NCBI RefSeq assembly: GCF_008386465.1 | Contig: NZ_VUOD01000001.1 | Coordinates: 409,673-473,672, forward strand | Origin: Arenimonas fontis | GTDB taxonomy: Bacteria; Pseudomonadota; Gammaproteobacteria; Xanthomonadales; Xanthomonadaceae | Reading direction: 5' to 3' | Length of the DNA: 64,000 nt | Notes under the pieces: model-generated | Told to the model about the DNA's origin: nothing | Seen by the model: only the letters and a program-made list of their open reading frames with translations | Database searches by the model: none | In this document: positions 12,806 to 23,830 of the stretch, in pieces | Numbering within the stretch: position 1 is the first letter of the stretch | Layout: each line of letters starts with the position of its first letter | Program-made: the position numbers and the translations under genes

Positions 12806-14620
12806 ATGAAGCTGCGCCCGCTTGTGATCGCCCTGGCCCTCACCCTTGCCGCCTGCCAGCCGACCGGCGAGGCGCCGCCGCCGGATGCCGCCGCCCAGGT
12901 GCGGCCGGCCGAACGCGCGGCGCAGCTGCAGCAGCTTTACGCGGACTTCTGGGAGGCCAGCCTGGCGCTGAACCCGCTGCAGGCGACCTTCGTCGGCGAC
13001 CATCGCTACGACGACCGGCTTCCCGACTTCTTCAGCGCCGAGTACCGCGCCCGCAGCGAGGCGTTCAACCGCGAGTGGCTGGAGAAGGCCAGGGCCATCG
13101 GCAGCGAGGGTTTGCAGGGTCAGGATCTGCTGAGTTACGAGATCTTCGTGGCCGAGCTGGAATCGGCCATCGAAGGCGAACGTTTTCCGGACTGGATGCA
13201 GCCGCTGCAGCAGTTCTACAACGTCGCCGGACTGGCCGCCCAGCTCGGCTCGGGCACCGGCGCGCAACCGTTCAAGACCGTCGCCGACTACGACAACTGG
13301 CTGGCCCGCGCCAGCCAGTTGCCGGCCCTGCTGGAAAGCATGCAGGCCAACATGCGCGAGGGCATGGCAAAGGGCGTGGTGCAGCCGCGGCCGCTGATCG
13401 AAAAGGTGCTGCCGCAACTCGACGCCTTGATCAAGGACCAGCCCGAGCAGACCCTGTTCTGGGGACCGATCGCCAACATGCCGGCCGATTTCGGCGAGGA
13501 GGACAAGGCGCGGCTGACCGCCGCCTACCGCGAGCTGATCGGGCAAAAGCTGATGCCGGCCTACCGCGACTTGCGTGCCTTCGTTGCCGACGAGTACCTG
13601 CCGGCCTGCCGCGAGACAGTCGCCCTGTCGGCGCTTCCGGATGGCGAGGCCTGGTATGCGTTCCTGGTTCGCGAGTACACCACTACGGACCTCAGCCCGG
13701 CGCAGATCCACCAGATCGGCCTGGACGAGGTGGCGCGCATCCAGGCGGAGATGGACCAGGTGATGCGCGAAGTCGGCTTCAAGGGCAGCCGCGCCGAGTT
13801 CTTCGAATTCCTGCGAACGGACAAGCAGTTCGAGTTCGCCAGCGAGGACGAGATGCTGGCCGCCTATCGCGCGCTGGAAGCCAGGATCAACCAAAGGGTC
13901 GGCGAGCTGTTTTCGCTGACTCCGAAGGCCGCCTTCGAAATCCGTCCGGTCGAACCCTTCCGCGCCCAGTCCGCCGCCGGCGGCAGCTACATGATTCCGA
14001 GCGAGGACGGCAGCCGGCCCGGCATCTTCTACGTCAACACCTACGACCTGCCGAGCCGGCGCAGCTGGGACGCCGAGAGCCTGTTCCTGCACGAGGCCAT
14101 TCCCGGCCATCACTTCCAGTTGGCCTTGCAGCAGGAGCTGACCGACCTGCCGAAGTTCCGCCGTTTCGGCGGCGAGACCGCCTTCATCGAGGGCTGGGGC
14201 CTGTACGCGGAATCGCTGGGCAAGGAACTGGGCGTGTACACCGACCCCTATCAGTACTTCGGTCGCCTGCAGGCCGAACTGTGGCGCGCCATCCGCCTGG
14301 TCGTGGATACCGGCCTGCACAGCAAGGGCTGGACCCGCGAACAGGTGATCCGCTACATGCTGGAGAACTCCGCCACGAGCGAAACCGAAGCCGTGGCGGA
14401 AGCCGAACGCTACATCGCCATTCCCGGCCAGGCCCTGGCCTACAAGATCGGCGAACTGAAGATCAAGGAACTGCGCGCCCGCGCCGAAGCCGCCCTGGGC
14501 GACCGTTTCGATCCGCGCGCCTTCCACGCCGAGGTGCTGCGCGACGGCTCGGTGCCGCTGGCGGTGCTGGAAGCCAAGATCGACCGCTGGATCGCCGGCC
14601 AACAGACGTCGGTGCGGTGA
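12806..14620 (+). CDS. DUF885 lipoprotein, putative metallopeptidase
   Basis: This 604-residue DUF885-family protein carries a lipoprotein signal (MKLRPLVIALALTLAACQP, lipobox LAAC), so it should be anchored in the periplasm. The family's metal-binding signature is seen as LFLHEAIPGHHFQLALQQ near residue 430 and the downstream ETAFIEGWGLYAESLG supplies the candidate third ligand. The family is generally regarded as peptidase-like; few members are characterised and the substrate is unknown. Length agrees with the family. It is divergent from the antiporter gene, with 111 bases between the starts. The gene shows no truncation or frameshift. Confidence 0.9.
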   Translation: MKLRPLVIALALTLAACQPTGEAPPPDAAAQVRPAERAAQLQQLYADFWEASLALNPLQATFVGDHRYDDRLPDFFSAEYRARSEAFNREWLEKARAIGSEGLQGQDLLSYEIFVAELESAIEGERFPDWMQPLQQFYNVAGLAAQLGSGTGAQPFKTVADYDNWLARASQLPALLESMQANMREGMAKGVVQPRPLIEKVLPQLDALIKDQPEQTLFWGPIANMPADFGEEDKARLTAAYRELIGQKLMPAYRDLRAFVADEYLPACRETVALSALPDGEAWYAFLVREYTTTDLSPAQIHQIGLDEVARIQAEMDQVMREVGFKGSRAEFFEFLRTDKQFEFASEDEMLAAYRALEARINQRVGELFSLTPKAAFEIRPVEPFRAQSAAGGSYMIPSEDGSRPGIFYVNTYDLPSRRSWDAESLFLHEAIPGHHFQLALQQELTDLPKFRRFGGETAFIEGWGLYAESLGKELGVYTDPYQYFGRLQAELWRAIRLVVDTGLHSKGWTREQVIRYMLENSATSETEAVAEAERYIAIPGQALAYKIGELKIKELRARAEAALGDRFDPRAFHAEVLRDGSVPLAVLEAKIDRWIAGQQTSVR

Positions 14621-14634
14621 CCTGATCCGATGAC

Positions 14635-15075
14635 ATGATTCCGTTCGCCGTCCAGCGCCTCGACCATGTCGTGCTGCGGGTCGCCGACCTGGCCCGCAGC
14701 CGGCGCTTCTACGTCGAGGTACTGGGCTGTCGGGTCGAACGCGAGCGGCCTGAGCTGGGCCTGCTGCACCTGCGTGCCGGCGCCTCGATGATCGACCTGG
14801 TCAGCCTGGACGGCCCGATCGGCCGGCAGGGCGGCCCCGGACCCGGAGAGCAGGCCCGCAACGTGGACCATGTCTGCCTGCGCGTCGACCCCTTCGACGA
14901 GGCGGCGATCCTGGCGCACCTGGGCCGGTTCGGGCTCGAAGCCAAGGGGCCGGCCCGGATCAACTTCGGGGCCGAGGGCGAGGGCCCTTCACTGTATATC
15001 CGCGACCCGGACGGCAACACGCTCGAGCTCAAGGGCCCGTCACGGGACGGGGCATCGACCTGGGCCGACGGCTGA
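14635..15075 (+). CDS. VOC-family metalloprotein (glyoxalase/dioxygenase fold)
   Basis: This 146-residue protein has the paired beta-alpha-beta-beta-beta units of the vicinal-oxygen-chelate family. LDHVVLRVADLARSRRFY at residues 9-26 starts the first half, VDHVCLRVDPFDEAA near residue 79 starts the second, and LYIRDPDGNTLELKG near the end carries the usual terminal Glu ligand. The ligands His11, His81 and the C-terminal Glu are consistent with a bound divalent metal. The substrate cannot be told from sequence. It begins 14 bases after the DUF885 stop and reads the same way, so cotranscription is likely. Confidence 0.88.
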   Translation: MIPFAVQRLDHVVLRVADLARSRRFYVEVLGCRVERERPELGLLHLRAGASMIDLVSLDGPIGRQGGPGPGEQARNVDHVCLRVDPFDEAAILAHLGRFGLEAKGPARINFGAEGEGPSLYIRDPDGNTLELKGPSRDGASTWADG

Positions 15076-15122
15076 GGTAAACATGGGGGCCCGCACCTCC
15101 CTTCCCCCCAGGAGGACCACCG

Positions 15123-15713
15123 ATGATGCGCCTGCCTTCCATCCTGCCGGGTCCTGCCCTGGCACTGGCCTTGATGCTGACTCCCGTCCTGTCCGCGATG
15201 GCGATGCCGGCGCTGGCAGCCTCGGACGCCGCCACCGCCGCGGAAGCGCTGCGTCCGGCCGAGGTCGCGGCCTTCGTCCGCGGCCTGGCCGCCGAGAATG
15301 CCCGGCTGGAATCGCTGACCGGCGAACCGGCCGAGGCTGAGGCCGATGCCGAGGCGCGTGCGGCCGAGGCTGCGCTGGCGATGCAGGAGGCCCTGCTGGC
15401 GGGCGCGGAGGCGGCCGGCATGCCACTGGCGCGCTACGGCGAGGTCAAGCGCAGGGTCTATGACGTCCTGCAGGCCATCGACACCAACCTCCTGGTGGAC
15501 GAGACCCTGATGCATGTGGAGGTCTCCTCGCTGGATCCGGCCACCCGCGAGCAGCTGCGCGCCGAGGCGGAAGCGCTGCGCCGGAGCCCGGACCCCTACG
15601 CCGGGCTGGCGCCAGCCGTGGCCGCCGCCCTGCGGGCCCGCGAGGCCGAACTGATGGGGCTGCGCGCCAGCAACATCCGCGCCTTGGCCCGGGCGGCCGC
15701 CAGAGGCACATGA
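15123..15713 (+). CDS. Secreted helical protein of unknown function
   Basis: The 196-residue product has an N-terminal signal peptide (about residues 1-32, ending AMPALAAS). The mature chain is rich in Ala and Glu, with long helical stretches (EAEADAEARAAEAALAMQEA, RAEAEALRRSPDPYAGLAP). No cysteine or catalytic motif is apparent and I do not recognise a family. A strong GGAGG at 15111 lies 7 bases before the ATG. The stop overlaps the cutA start by 4 bases (ATGA), so the two are cotranslated. A periplasmic scaffold or chaperone-like role is possible but is only inference. Confidence 0.75.
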   Translation: MMRLPSILPGPALALALMLTPVLSAMAMPALAASDAATAAEALRPAEVAAFVRGLAAENARLESLTGEPAEAEADAEARAAEAALAMQEALLAGAEAAGMPLARYGEVKRRVYDVLQAIDTNLLVDETLMHVEVSSLDPATREQLRAEAEALRRSPDPYAGLAPAVAAALRAREAELMGLRASNIRALARAAARGT

Positions 15714-16033
15714 GCGCCCTGGTCCTGCTGCACACGACGGTCGCCGACGCTGCCGACGCCGAGCGGCTGGCGGACCGGCTGATCGAATCCCGCCTGGCCG
15801 CCTGCGTGCACGTCGAGACGATCAGCAGCACCTACCGCTGGCAGGGCCGGATCGAGCGAGCGCGGGAATGGCGCCTGTCGGCCAAGACCAGCGCAGCGCG
15901 CCTGGACGAGGCTGCCGACCTGCTCCGCCGTGAGCATCCCTACGAACTTCCCGCGATCTGGACCACGCCCGTCGTCTGGGCCGAACCGGCCTATGCCGAC
16001 TGGGTGGCAGCAGAATCCCAGGCCCAAGCTTGA
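15710..16033 (+). CDS. cutA: Divalent-cation tolerance protein CutA
   Basis: CutA is a small trimeric ferredoxin-fold protein linked to copper and other divalent-cation tolerance; its biochemical role is still unsettled. The 107-residue length is typical. Conserved elements are present: VLLHTTVADAADAERLADRLIESRLAACVHV, the WQGRIERAREW stretch and HPYELPAIWTTPV near the C-terminus. The start overlaps the stop of the upstream secreted protein gene. No signal peptide is visible. Confidence 0.95.
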   Translation: MSALVLLHTTVADAADAERLADRLIESRLAACVHVETISSTYRWQGRIERAREWRLSAKTSAARLDEAADLLRREHPYELPAIWTTPVVWAEPAYADWVAAESQAQA

Positions 16034-16046
16034 AGAGATGCCGCTC

Positions 16047-16400
16047 ATGACCACCCATACCGGAAGCTGCCACTGCGGCCGCATCGCCTTCGAAGTGCAC
16101 GGCGAGATCAGGGGAGCCATCGCCTGCAACTGCTCGATCTGCCGGCGCAAGGGCTCGCTGCTGTGGTTCGTCCCGCGCGAAGCGCTCAGGCTGCGCACGC
16201 CCGAACAGGACATCGCCACCTACACCTTCAACCGGCATGAGATCCGGCATCGGTTCTGCCCGGTCTGCGGCATGCATCCCTTCGGCGAGGGCAGCGACCC
16301 GGAGACGGGACGACCGATGGCGGCGATCAACCTGCGCTGCCTGGACGACCTGGACCTGGATGCGGTGACGGTGCAGCACTTCGACGGCCGCTCGCTGTGA
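16047..16400 (+). CDS. GFA-type zinc protein (glutathione-dependent formaldehyde-activating enzyme-like)
   Basis: The 117-residue cytoplasmic protein belongs to the GFA (CENP-V/GFA) fold. The zinc-site cysteines are in order: CHCG near residues 8-11, CNCSIC near residues 27-32 and CPVCG near residue 72. The best-known member, Gfa of Paracoccus, promotes S-hydroxymethylglutathione formation, but most homologues are uncharacterised. The start at 16047 (MTTHTGSCHCG) is preferred over an in-frame ATG at 16038, because GAAGAG sits 9 bases before 16047 but abuts 16038. Its stop overlaps the GTG start of the next gene. Confidence 0.87.
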   Translation: MTTHTGSCHCGRIAFEVHGEIRGAIACNCSICRRKGSLLWFVPREALRLRTPEQDIATYTFNRHEIRHRFCPVCGMHPFGEGSDPETGRPMAAINLRCLDDLDLDAVTVQHFDGRSL

Positions 16401-16765
16401 GCGGCATCCGGCCCAAGCCCGCCCGGCCGGACGACCTGGCCCTGCTGCGGCCCGGCCTGGAGCACTGCCTGGTGATGCGGGAGGACGCCGTCTTCGTCAA
16501 CGGCCGCAGTCCGCTGCGCGGTCGCGAGGCCATCACCGCCCACTGGAGGCGCTTCTACGAGGCGCCCGACGCGCCCTTCTCCTGGCGTCCGGAAACCGTG
16601 GTGGTGCTGTCCAGCGGCGAACTGGCCCAGACCAAGGGCCCGGTCTTCGACCCGGAAGGCAAGACGATCGGGGAGTTCCGCTCCACCTGGCGGCGCAATG
16701 CCGACGGCAGTTGGCAGGTCGTCTTCGACGACGGCGCCTGCCTGTGCGGGACGCGGCAGCAATGA
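16397..16765 (+). CDS. SnoaL/NTF2-like protein
   Basis: This 122-residue protein starts with GTG at 16397, overlapping the previous stop (GTGA). It shows the NTF2-like/SnoaL pattern seen in YybH-type proteins: MREDAVFVNGRSPLRGREAITAHWRRFYEAP, then a strand-rich C-terminus ending STWRRNADGSWQVVFDDGACL. This fold holds ketosteroid isomerase-like enzymes and many proteins of unknown role. No catalytic residue can be assigned. It is the last gene of the plus-strand run that begins with the DUF885 gene and ends convergently with the nuclease gene. Confidence 0.82.
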   Translation: MSGIRPKPARPDDLALLRPGLEHCLVMREDAVFVNGRSPLRGREAITAHWRRFYEAPDAPFSWRPETVVVLSSGELAQTKGPVFDPEGKTIGEFRSTWRRNADGSWQVVFDDGACLCGTRQQ

Positions 16766-16781
16766 GCGCGAACCGGCTCGG

Positions 16782-18167
16782 TCAGACCTCGCTCACCATG
16801 TCCGGGCGCGCCAGCGTCACCTGGGCGCCGTACTGCTTCTCCAGGGCCTTGGCCAGCGCCTGGCGGGCGTCGTCCTCGCCATGCACCAGGGCCACCGGCG
16901 GCCGGCCGGCGATGGCGCCGTACCAGTCCATCAGGCCCGACTGGCCGGCATGCGCCGACAGGCCACCCACGGTGTGGCGGGCGGCGTTAACCCGGATCTC
17001 CTCGCCGAAGATGTGCACGCTTTCGGCCCCGTCCACCAGGCGCCGGCCGAGGGTGCCACGGGCCTGGTAGCCCACGAACATGACGTGCGCCTGTCGCCGT
17101 CCCAGGTTCTGGCGCAGGTGATGCCGCACCCGGCCGCCGTTGCACATGCCGGAGCCGGCGATGATGATGGCGCCGCCGCGGATGTCGTTGATTGCCCGCG
17201 ACTGCGCCACTTCCGGCGTCAGGTGCAGGTTCGGCAGGCGGAACGGATGCGGGCGGCCGTTCCAGACCCGCTGCGCGTCCTCGTCGAACAGGGACTCGTG
17301 GCGGCCGTATACCTCGACCACCTTCATGGCCATGGGACTGTCCAGGAAGATGCGCCAGCGAGACATCTTCCACTCGTCCCACTGCCTGGCGAACCAATAC
17401 AGCAGTTCCTGGCTGCGGCCGACCGCGAAGGCCGGGATGATGACGTTGCCGCCGTCGGTCCAGGCGTGTTCCAGGACCTCGCCGATTTCCCGCAGGGTGG
17501 CGCCGCGCTCACGGTGCTCGCGGCCGCCATAGGTGGACTCCAGCAGCACCAGGTCCGCCTCGGGCACCGGCTGCGGGTCGCGCAGTATGGGCGTGCCGCG
17601 CGGGCCGATGTCGCCGGAGAAGGCCAGCACGCGACGTCCGCCCGGCTCCAGCGCCTCCAACTGCACCGAGGCCGAACCGAGGATGTGGCCGGCGTCGCGC
17701 AGGGTGATGAACACGCCGGCCAGGATCTGCTCGCGCTGCCCGTAATCCAGGCCGCGCACCTGCCTGAGAACCTGGCCGACGTCGCCGCGGGTGAACAGCG
17801 GCTGGTGATTGCCGCGCCCCCCTCGCCGGTGGCGGTTGTCGCGCTCGGCATCCATCTCGGCCAGGGCGGCGGCATCCTCCAGCATCACCCGCAGCAGGTC
17901 GGCGGTGGCCCACTGGGTCCAGATGGGCCCCTTGAAACCGCGTTTGACTAGCAGGGGCAACCGGCCGCAATGGTCGATGTGGGCGTGACTCAGCACCACC
18001 GCGTCCAGCTCGCGCGGATCGAAGGGAAACTCGTCGAAGTTCCGCCGCTCGTCCTCCTCGCTGCCCTGGATCATGCCGCAGTCCAGCAGCAGCCTGTGTC
18101 CGTTGGCCTCGACCTCGTGGCAGGAGCCGGTGACTTCGCCGGCCGCGCCATGGAACTTCACCCGCAT
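16782..18167 (-). CDS. Beta-CASP metallo-beta-lactamase-fold RNA nuclease
   Basis: The 461-residue protein has the metallo-beta-lactamase signature HAHIDHCG near residue 56-63 and further ligands (RDAGHILGSAS, FSGDIGPRG). A beta-CASP cap follows, ending with the RMMBL-type C-terminus (IRVNAARHTVGGLSAHAGQSGLM). This is the arrangement of bacterial and archaeal CPSF-like nucleases of the YSH1/KH-less type. The likely role is RNA processing or decay; family members act on RNA ends. The start at 18167 is chosen because GGAGGGC precedes it by a short spacer. It is convergent with the preceding plus-strand genes. Confidence 0.92.
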   Translation of the reverse strand: MRVKFHGAAGEVTGSCHEVEANGHRLLLDCGMIQGSEEDERRNFDEFPFDPRELDAVVLSHAHIDHCGRLPLLVKRGFKGPIWTQWATADLLRVMLEDAAALAEMDAERDNRHRRGGRGNHQPLFTRGDVGQVLRQVRGLDYGQREQILAGVFITLRDAGHILGSASVQLEALEPGGRRVLAFSGDIGPRGTPILRDPQPVPEADLVLLESTYGGREHRERGATLREIGEVLEHAWTDGGNVIIPAFAVGRSQELLYWFARQWDEWKMSRWRIFLDSPMAMKVVEVYGRHESLFDEDAQRVWNGRPHPFRLPNLHLTPEVAQSRAINDIRGGAIIIAGSGMCNGGRVRHHLRQNLGRRQAHVMFVGYQARGTLGRRLVDGAESVHIFGEEIRVNAARHTVGGLSAHAGQSGLMDWYGAIAGRPPVALVHGEDDARQALAKALEKQYGAQVTLARPDMVSEV

Positions 18168-18208
18168 GGACCGCCCTCCAGGATGCGGACCCACTGTAGC
18201 GCAGAAGT

Positions 18209-18237
18209 CGCGAAGGCCGGACAGGCCGGCCTTCGCG
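18209..18237 (-). terminator. Hairpin downstream of the S46 peptidase gene
   Basis: A perfect 12-bp stem (CGCGAAGGCCGG and its complement) with a 5-base loop lies 19 bases after the peptidase stop. There is no clean T-run, so termination would be Rho-aided or weak. Seen directly; function inferred. Confidence 0.5.
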
Positions 18238-18255
18238 GCACGGTCGCGGGCCGGC

Positions 18256-20388
<2,133 letters not shown>

Positions 20389-20497
20389 CGGACCTCCGGA
20401 ACAAGGCTGTGGCGAAAGCCGAAGCCTAACAGCGCCGCCATTTGCGGGCATCCGCCGGAGGGATAGACTTCCGGCAGGGGACAAGGGAGGGGAATCC

Positions 20498-21640
20498 ATG
20501 CGCGCGCTGCTCATCGCTTGCGGCCTGCTGGCCGCGTTCGCTCCGGCCGTCCGCGCCCAGTCGCCGGACGAAGCCCTGGCCGGCCTCTGGAACACCCTGT
20601 GCCTGGGCGCCGCGCCCGGCTCGGACCTGGCCGCGCGCTGCGAGGAGATCGCCACCGGCGGCCCCGGCAGTCGCGACGCCTCCGCCGCCGGCAACTTCCT
20701 GGGCGAGATCCCGGGCCAGGGGCGGGCAGCGACCCGCGACGGCGCTCCCGAGGAAGCGGAGCTGCGCACCGAGCTGGCGCCCGGCTGGTCCCTGTTCGCC
20801 AGCGCCGACCTGGGCCGGCTGAAGCGTCGCGACGGCATCAACGAGGCGCCCTTCGACGGCGACACCTGGGCGCTGTCGGCCGGCGTGGACTGGGCGCCGG
20901 GCCGGAACTGGCAAGTAGGGCTCCTGTTGCACCATGCCAGCGAAGATCTCGATTTCATCGGCTCGGCAGGCCGCACCGAGGCACGCTACACCGGCGCCAT
21001 GCTGCTGGCCGGTTGGGCGGCCACCGACGCCCTGGCGGTGGATGCCTACGCCGGCCGCCTGGACGGCGACTACGAGTTGCGCCGGGCCATCGACTACACC
21101 CTGCTCAGCGGCGTGTCGGTGCAGGCCCTGGCCGAGGCCTCGACCGGCGCGGACCGGCGCCTGGCCGGCCTGGGCCTGACCTGGTCGCGCCCGGCCGCAG
21201 CCTGGGAGTGGCAACTGTCGGCGGGGCTGGACTGGCAGCGCACCGACATCGACGCCTACGCCGAAACCGGCGGCGCCGGCCTGGCCCTGGTCGTGCCCGG
21301 ACGCAGCATCACCAGCCGCCGTGGCCGGCTGGACCTGGGCCTGGCCCGGAACGTGTCCACCGGCTGGGGAGTGTTCCGGCCGATCGCCAGGCTGGGCTGG
21401 CGGCACGAGTTCGCCAACCCGGCCCGGCCGCTGAGCGTGCGCTTCGCCGGCGATGCCACCGGCACGCCGGTGACGTTCGACACCGACGACGCCGACGACG
21501 ACTGGGGCGAGGTCGGCCTGGCTGCGCTGTTCGTGCTCTCCGGCGGACACAGTGCCTTCGTGGAGTACCGCCAGCGCCTGGACCACGATTTCCTGCAGGA
21601 GCGCATGCTCGCCATGGGCTGGCGCGTCGAACTGCCCTGA
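20498..21640 (+). CDS. Autotransporter-domain-like outer-membrane beta-barrel protein
   Basis: The 380-residue protein begins with a signal peptide (MRALLIACGLLAAFAPAVRA) and continues with a short soluble part (two cysteines in CLGAAPG...CEEIATGG). It is then rich in alternating amphipathic strands: DTWALSAGVDWAPGRNWQVGLLLHHASEDLDF, WEWQLSAGLDWQRTDIDAYAE, SAFVEYRQRLDHDFLQE. This suggests an outer-membrane barrel of the autotransporter-domain type. The C-terminus is VELP rather than ending in the usual aromatic residue, which is a little unusual. It lacks a long passenger. The strong GGGAGGGGA fixes the start at 20498. It is divergent from the S46 peptidase gene. Confidence 0.75.
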   Translation: MRALLIACGLLAAFAPAVRAQSPDEALAGLWNTLCLGAAPGSDLAARCEEIATGGPGSRDASAAGNFLGEIPGQGRAATRDGAPEEAELRTELAPGWSLFASADLGRLKRRDGINEAPFDGDTWALSAGVDWAPGRNWQVGLLLHHASEDLDFIGSAGRTEARYTGAMLLAGWAATDALAVDAYAGRLDGDYELRRAIDYTLLSGVSVQALAEASTGADRRLAGLGLTWSRPAAAWEWQLSAGLDWQRTDIDAYAETGGAGLALVVPGRSITSRRGRLDLGLARNVSTGWGVFRPIARLGWRHEFANPARPLSVRFAGDATGTPVTFDTDDADDDWGEVGLAALFVLSGGHSAFVEYRQRLDHDFLQERMLAMGWRVELP

Positions 21641-21682
21641 ACGGCGCATGTCCCGCGACCGGCGACCGGTCGGGGCGGAGCG

Positions 21683-21688
21683 TATAAT
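21683..21688 (+). promoter_or_regulatory. Candidate -10 box for tdh
   Basis: A perfect TATAAT lies 45 bases before the tdh ATG. No good -35 box is seen at 16-18 bases upstream, so the promoter would depend on other contacts. The same context, GTATAATCCG followed by GCTTCC, recurs before typA. Confidence 0.55.
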
Positions 21689-21732
21689 CCGCTTCCTTCA
21701 GGTGGCCCGGAACGGGCCCGACGGATGCGGAC

Positions 21733-22770
21733 ATGGCCCAGCAGAAAATGAAGGCGCTGGTGAAGCGCCACCCCGAAAAAGGCATCTGGATGGAAGAAGT
21801 GCCGGTGCCCTCGCCGGGCGCCAACGAGGTGCTGATCAAGCTGGAAAAGACCGCTATCTGCGGCACCGACCTGCACATCTACAAATGGGACGAATGGAGC
21901 CGGCGCACCATCAGGCCGGGCCTGGTGATCGGCCATGAGTTCGTGGGCCGCATCGTCGGCATGGGTCCGGGCGTGACCGGTTACAAGGTCGGCGACCGGG
22001 TGTCGGCCGAAGGCCACATCGTCTGCGGGCACTGCCGCAACTGCCGGGCCGGCCGCCAGCACCTGTGCCCGAACACCGTCGGCATCGGCGTCAACCGCGA
22101 CGGCGCCTTCGCCGAATACATCGTGATGCCGGCCAGCAACCTGTGGCCGATCCCGGATTCGATCCCGTCCGAACTGGCGGCCTTCTTCGACCCTTACGGC
22201 AATGCCGCACACTGCGCGCTGGAGTTCGACGTGGTGGGCGAGGACGTGCTGATCACTGGCGCCGGCCCGATCGGCATCATCGCCGCCGGCATCTGCAGGC
22301 ATATCGGCGCCCGTAACGTGGTGGTGACCGACGTCAACGATTACCGGCTCAAGCTCGCCGCCGACATGGGCGCGACCCGCGTGGTCAACGTGTCCAGCCA
22401 GTCGCTCAAGGAGGTGATGAAGGACCTGCACATGGAGGGCTTCGACATCGGCCTGGAAATGAGCGGCAACCCGCGCGCCTTCAACGACATGCTCGATTGC
22501 ATGTACCACGGAGGAAAGGTCGCCCTGCTCGGCATCCTGCCCAACGGCGCCGGCATCGACTGGGACAGGGTGATCTTCAAGGGCCTGGTGCTGCACGGCA
22601 TCTACGGCCGCAAGATGTACGAGACCTGGTACAAGATGACCCAGCTGGTGCAGTCCGGCTTTCCGCTGCACAAGGTGCTGACCCACCAGGTGCACATCGA
22701 CGACTTCCAGAAGGGCTTCGACCTGATGGACTCAGGCCAGTGCGGCAAGGTGGTGTGCAGCTGGACCTGA
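21733..22770 (+). CDS. tdh: L-threonine 3-dehydrogenase
   Basis: This zinc alcohol-dehydrogenase-type enzyme oxidises threonine to 2-amino-3-ketobutyrate with NAD+. It has 345 residues. The catalytic zinc ligand is Cys43 in AICGTDLH and the adjacent IGHEF supplies His and Glu. The structural zinc cysteines lie in [15 protein letters not shown]. The nucleotide-binding motif is [11 protein letters not shown]. The final stretch GKVVCSWT matches Tdh family ends. The start at 21733 (MAQQKMKAL) adds five residues to the E. coli N-terminus; the inner ATG at 21748 is a possible alternative. Its partner kbl lies 1.1 kb downstream on the same strand with a porin gene between them. Confidence 0.97.
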   Translation: MAQQKMKALVKRHPEKGIWMEEVPVPSPGANEVLIKLEKTAICGTDLHIYKWDEWSRRTIRPGLVIGHEFVGRIVGMGPGVTGYKVGDRVSAEGHIVCGHCRNCRAGRQHLCPNTVGIGVNRDGAFAEYIVMPASNLWPIPDSIPSELAAFFDPYGNAAHCALEFDVVGEDVLITGAGPIGIIAAGICRHIGARNVVVTDVNDYRLKLAADMGATRVVNVSSQSLKEVMKDLHMEGFDIGLEMSGNPRAFNDMLDCMYHGGKVALLGILPNGAGIDWDRVIFKGLVLHGIYGRKMYETWYKMTQLVQSGFPLHKVLTHQVHIDDFQKGFDLMDSGQCGKVVCSWT

Positions 22771-22800
22771 GCCGGGAGGAGATCCCACGCCGGGAACGGG

Positions 22801-22824
22801 ACGGGGCGCCTCTCGGCGCCCCGT
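22801..22824. terminator. Bidirectional hairpin between tdh and the TorF-like gene
   Basis: A perfect 10-bp stem, ACGGGGCGCC and its complement, with loop TCTC lies between two convergent stops. It is followed on the plus strand by GTCGTCGTTTCC, a poor T-run. It probably serves both genes. Confidence 0.7.
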
Positions 22825-22848
22825 CGTCGTTTCCGGCCGATGGGCGGT

Positions 22849-23577
22849 TCAGCCGCCGATCGAGAAGGTCAGCACCAGGCGGTCGTCGGCCCAGTCGCCG
22901 AAGTTGTCGTCGCCGTTGCCGTCGGTACCGTGATAGCCCAGGGAGACGTTGACCGGACCGAAATCTCGGTTCACCGCGATGGACCAGTCGGTGTAGTCCT
23001 CGATTCCAGTGGAATCGCCGAAGGTGCTGTGGCCAACGCCGACGTCCAGGCCGAAGCGGTCGGCAATGGTCCAGCTGCCGGTGACACCGTAATACCAGCC
23101 GTCGTCGTCCAGGGCGAAGACGTCGTTGCTGTAGCCGAGGACGAAGCCGTAGGTCTCGTCCAGGGTCAAGGTGGTGATGAATTCGTTGTAATCGAGCGGG
23201 CCGTAGTCGTCGGCTTCGCCCAGGTAGGTGTAGCGGTTGAGCATCAGGTCGAGGTTCCAGCGCTCGGACAGGTCGGTGTTCCAGCCGACGTAGTAGTCCA
23301 CCTCGACGTCCGGGCTGCCCTGCTCGTCGAAATCCACGTTGGAGCCCCAGACGCCGACATACAAGCCGTTGGAGAAGTTCAGGTCGGCGCCAAGCTGCAG
23401 GGCCGGATCTTCGTTGGTCTGGGAAACGCCGCGGAACAGGTAGTCGCTGGTAAGGGCGGCGTTCCAGCTGAAGATGCCGGATTCCTCCTCGCCGCCTTCA
23501 TCCTGGGCGACGGCAGCCAGCGGCGTGGCCAGCAGGGCAGCGATGAGCGCGAGCGGGAGCAGTTGTTTGCTTTGCAT
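22849..23577 (-). CDS. TorF-family putative porin
   Basis: This 242-residue outer-membrane protein has a signal peptide (MQSKQLLPLALIAALLATPLAAVAQ) and the TorF signature LTSDYLFRGVSQT soon after the cleavage site. The chain then alternates amphipathic strands (GLYVGVWGSNVDF, VEVDYYVGWNTDL, WYYGVTGSWTIADRFGLDVGV) and ends LVLTFSIGG. The family is described as small, strongly acidic porin-like proteins of unclear substrate. The mature part is rich in Asp and Glu, as here. The gene reads opposite to tdh and kbl, which flank it. GAGGA precedes the start at 23577. Confidence 0.88.
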   Translation of the reverse strand: MQSKQLLPLALIAALLATPLAAVAQDEGGEEESGIFSWNAALTSDYLFRGVSQTNEDPALQLGADLNFSNGLYVGVWGSNVDFDEQGSPDVEVDYYVGWNTDLSERWNLDLMLNRYTYLGEADDYGPLDYNEFITTLTLDETYGFVLGYSNDVFALDDDGWYYGVTGSWTIADRFGLDVGVGHSTFGDSTGIEDYTDWSIAVNRDFGPVNVSLGYHGTDGNGDDNFGDWADDRLVLTFSIGG

Positions 23578-23747
23578 GGCGGGAGTCCTCGTCGGTGGTT
23601 GGGGCAAGCCTGACTGCCTCGGGACCGGGAGGGTGTTCGGAATCCCCGGCCGCCTGTTGATTATTTTCAGCGGAGTGTCCGACGGCCCGCCGCATAACGC
23701 ATGACGCACCGCACAAAAACACGGCCACCTGCCCCGGGGTCTCACAT

Positions 23748-23830
23748 CCGTCCCGACCCCGGTGACGCCGGGACGGGTGATGCCGGGGGCGAATGGTGCC
23801 CCGGGGCGAGTGATGCCGGGCGCGTGACGC
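23748..23830 (+). repeat. Degenerate short tandem repeats and hairpin upstream of kbl
   Basis: Degenerate units of about 14-19 bases beginning GGTGAYGCCGGG or GTGATGCCGGG recur at roughly 23761, 23776, 23795, 23810 and 23823. The first part also forms an 8-bp stem, CCGTCCCG (23748-23755) with CGGGACGG (23769-23776). A GATAAT (23836-23841) follows 32 bases before the kbl ATG. The whole 23578-23873 gap holds no gene on either strand. Confidence 0.6.

Noticed and set aside
12695..14602. N-terminal extension of the cation antiporter to 1241 residues
   Set aside because: The extra part is antisense to the DUF885 gene; the family N-terminus begins at 12694.
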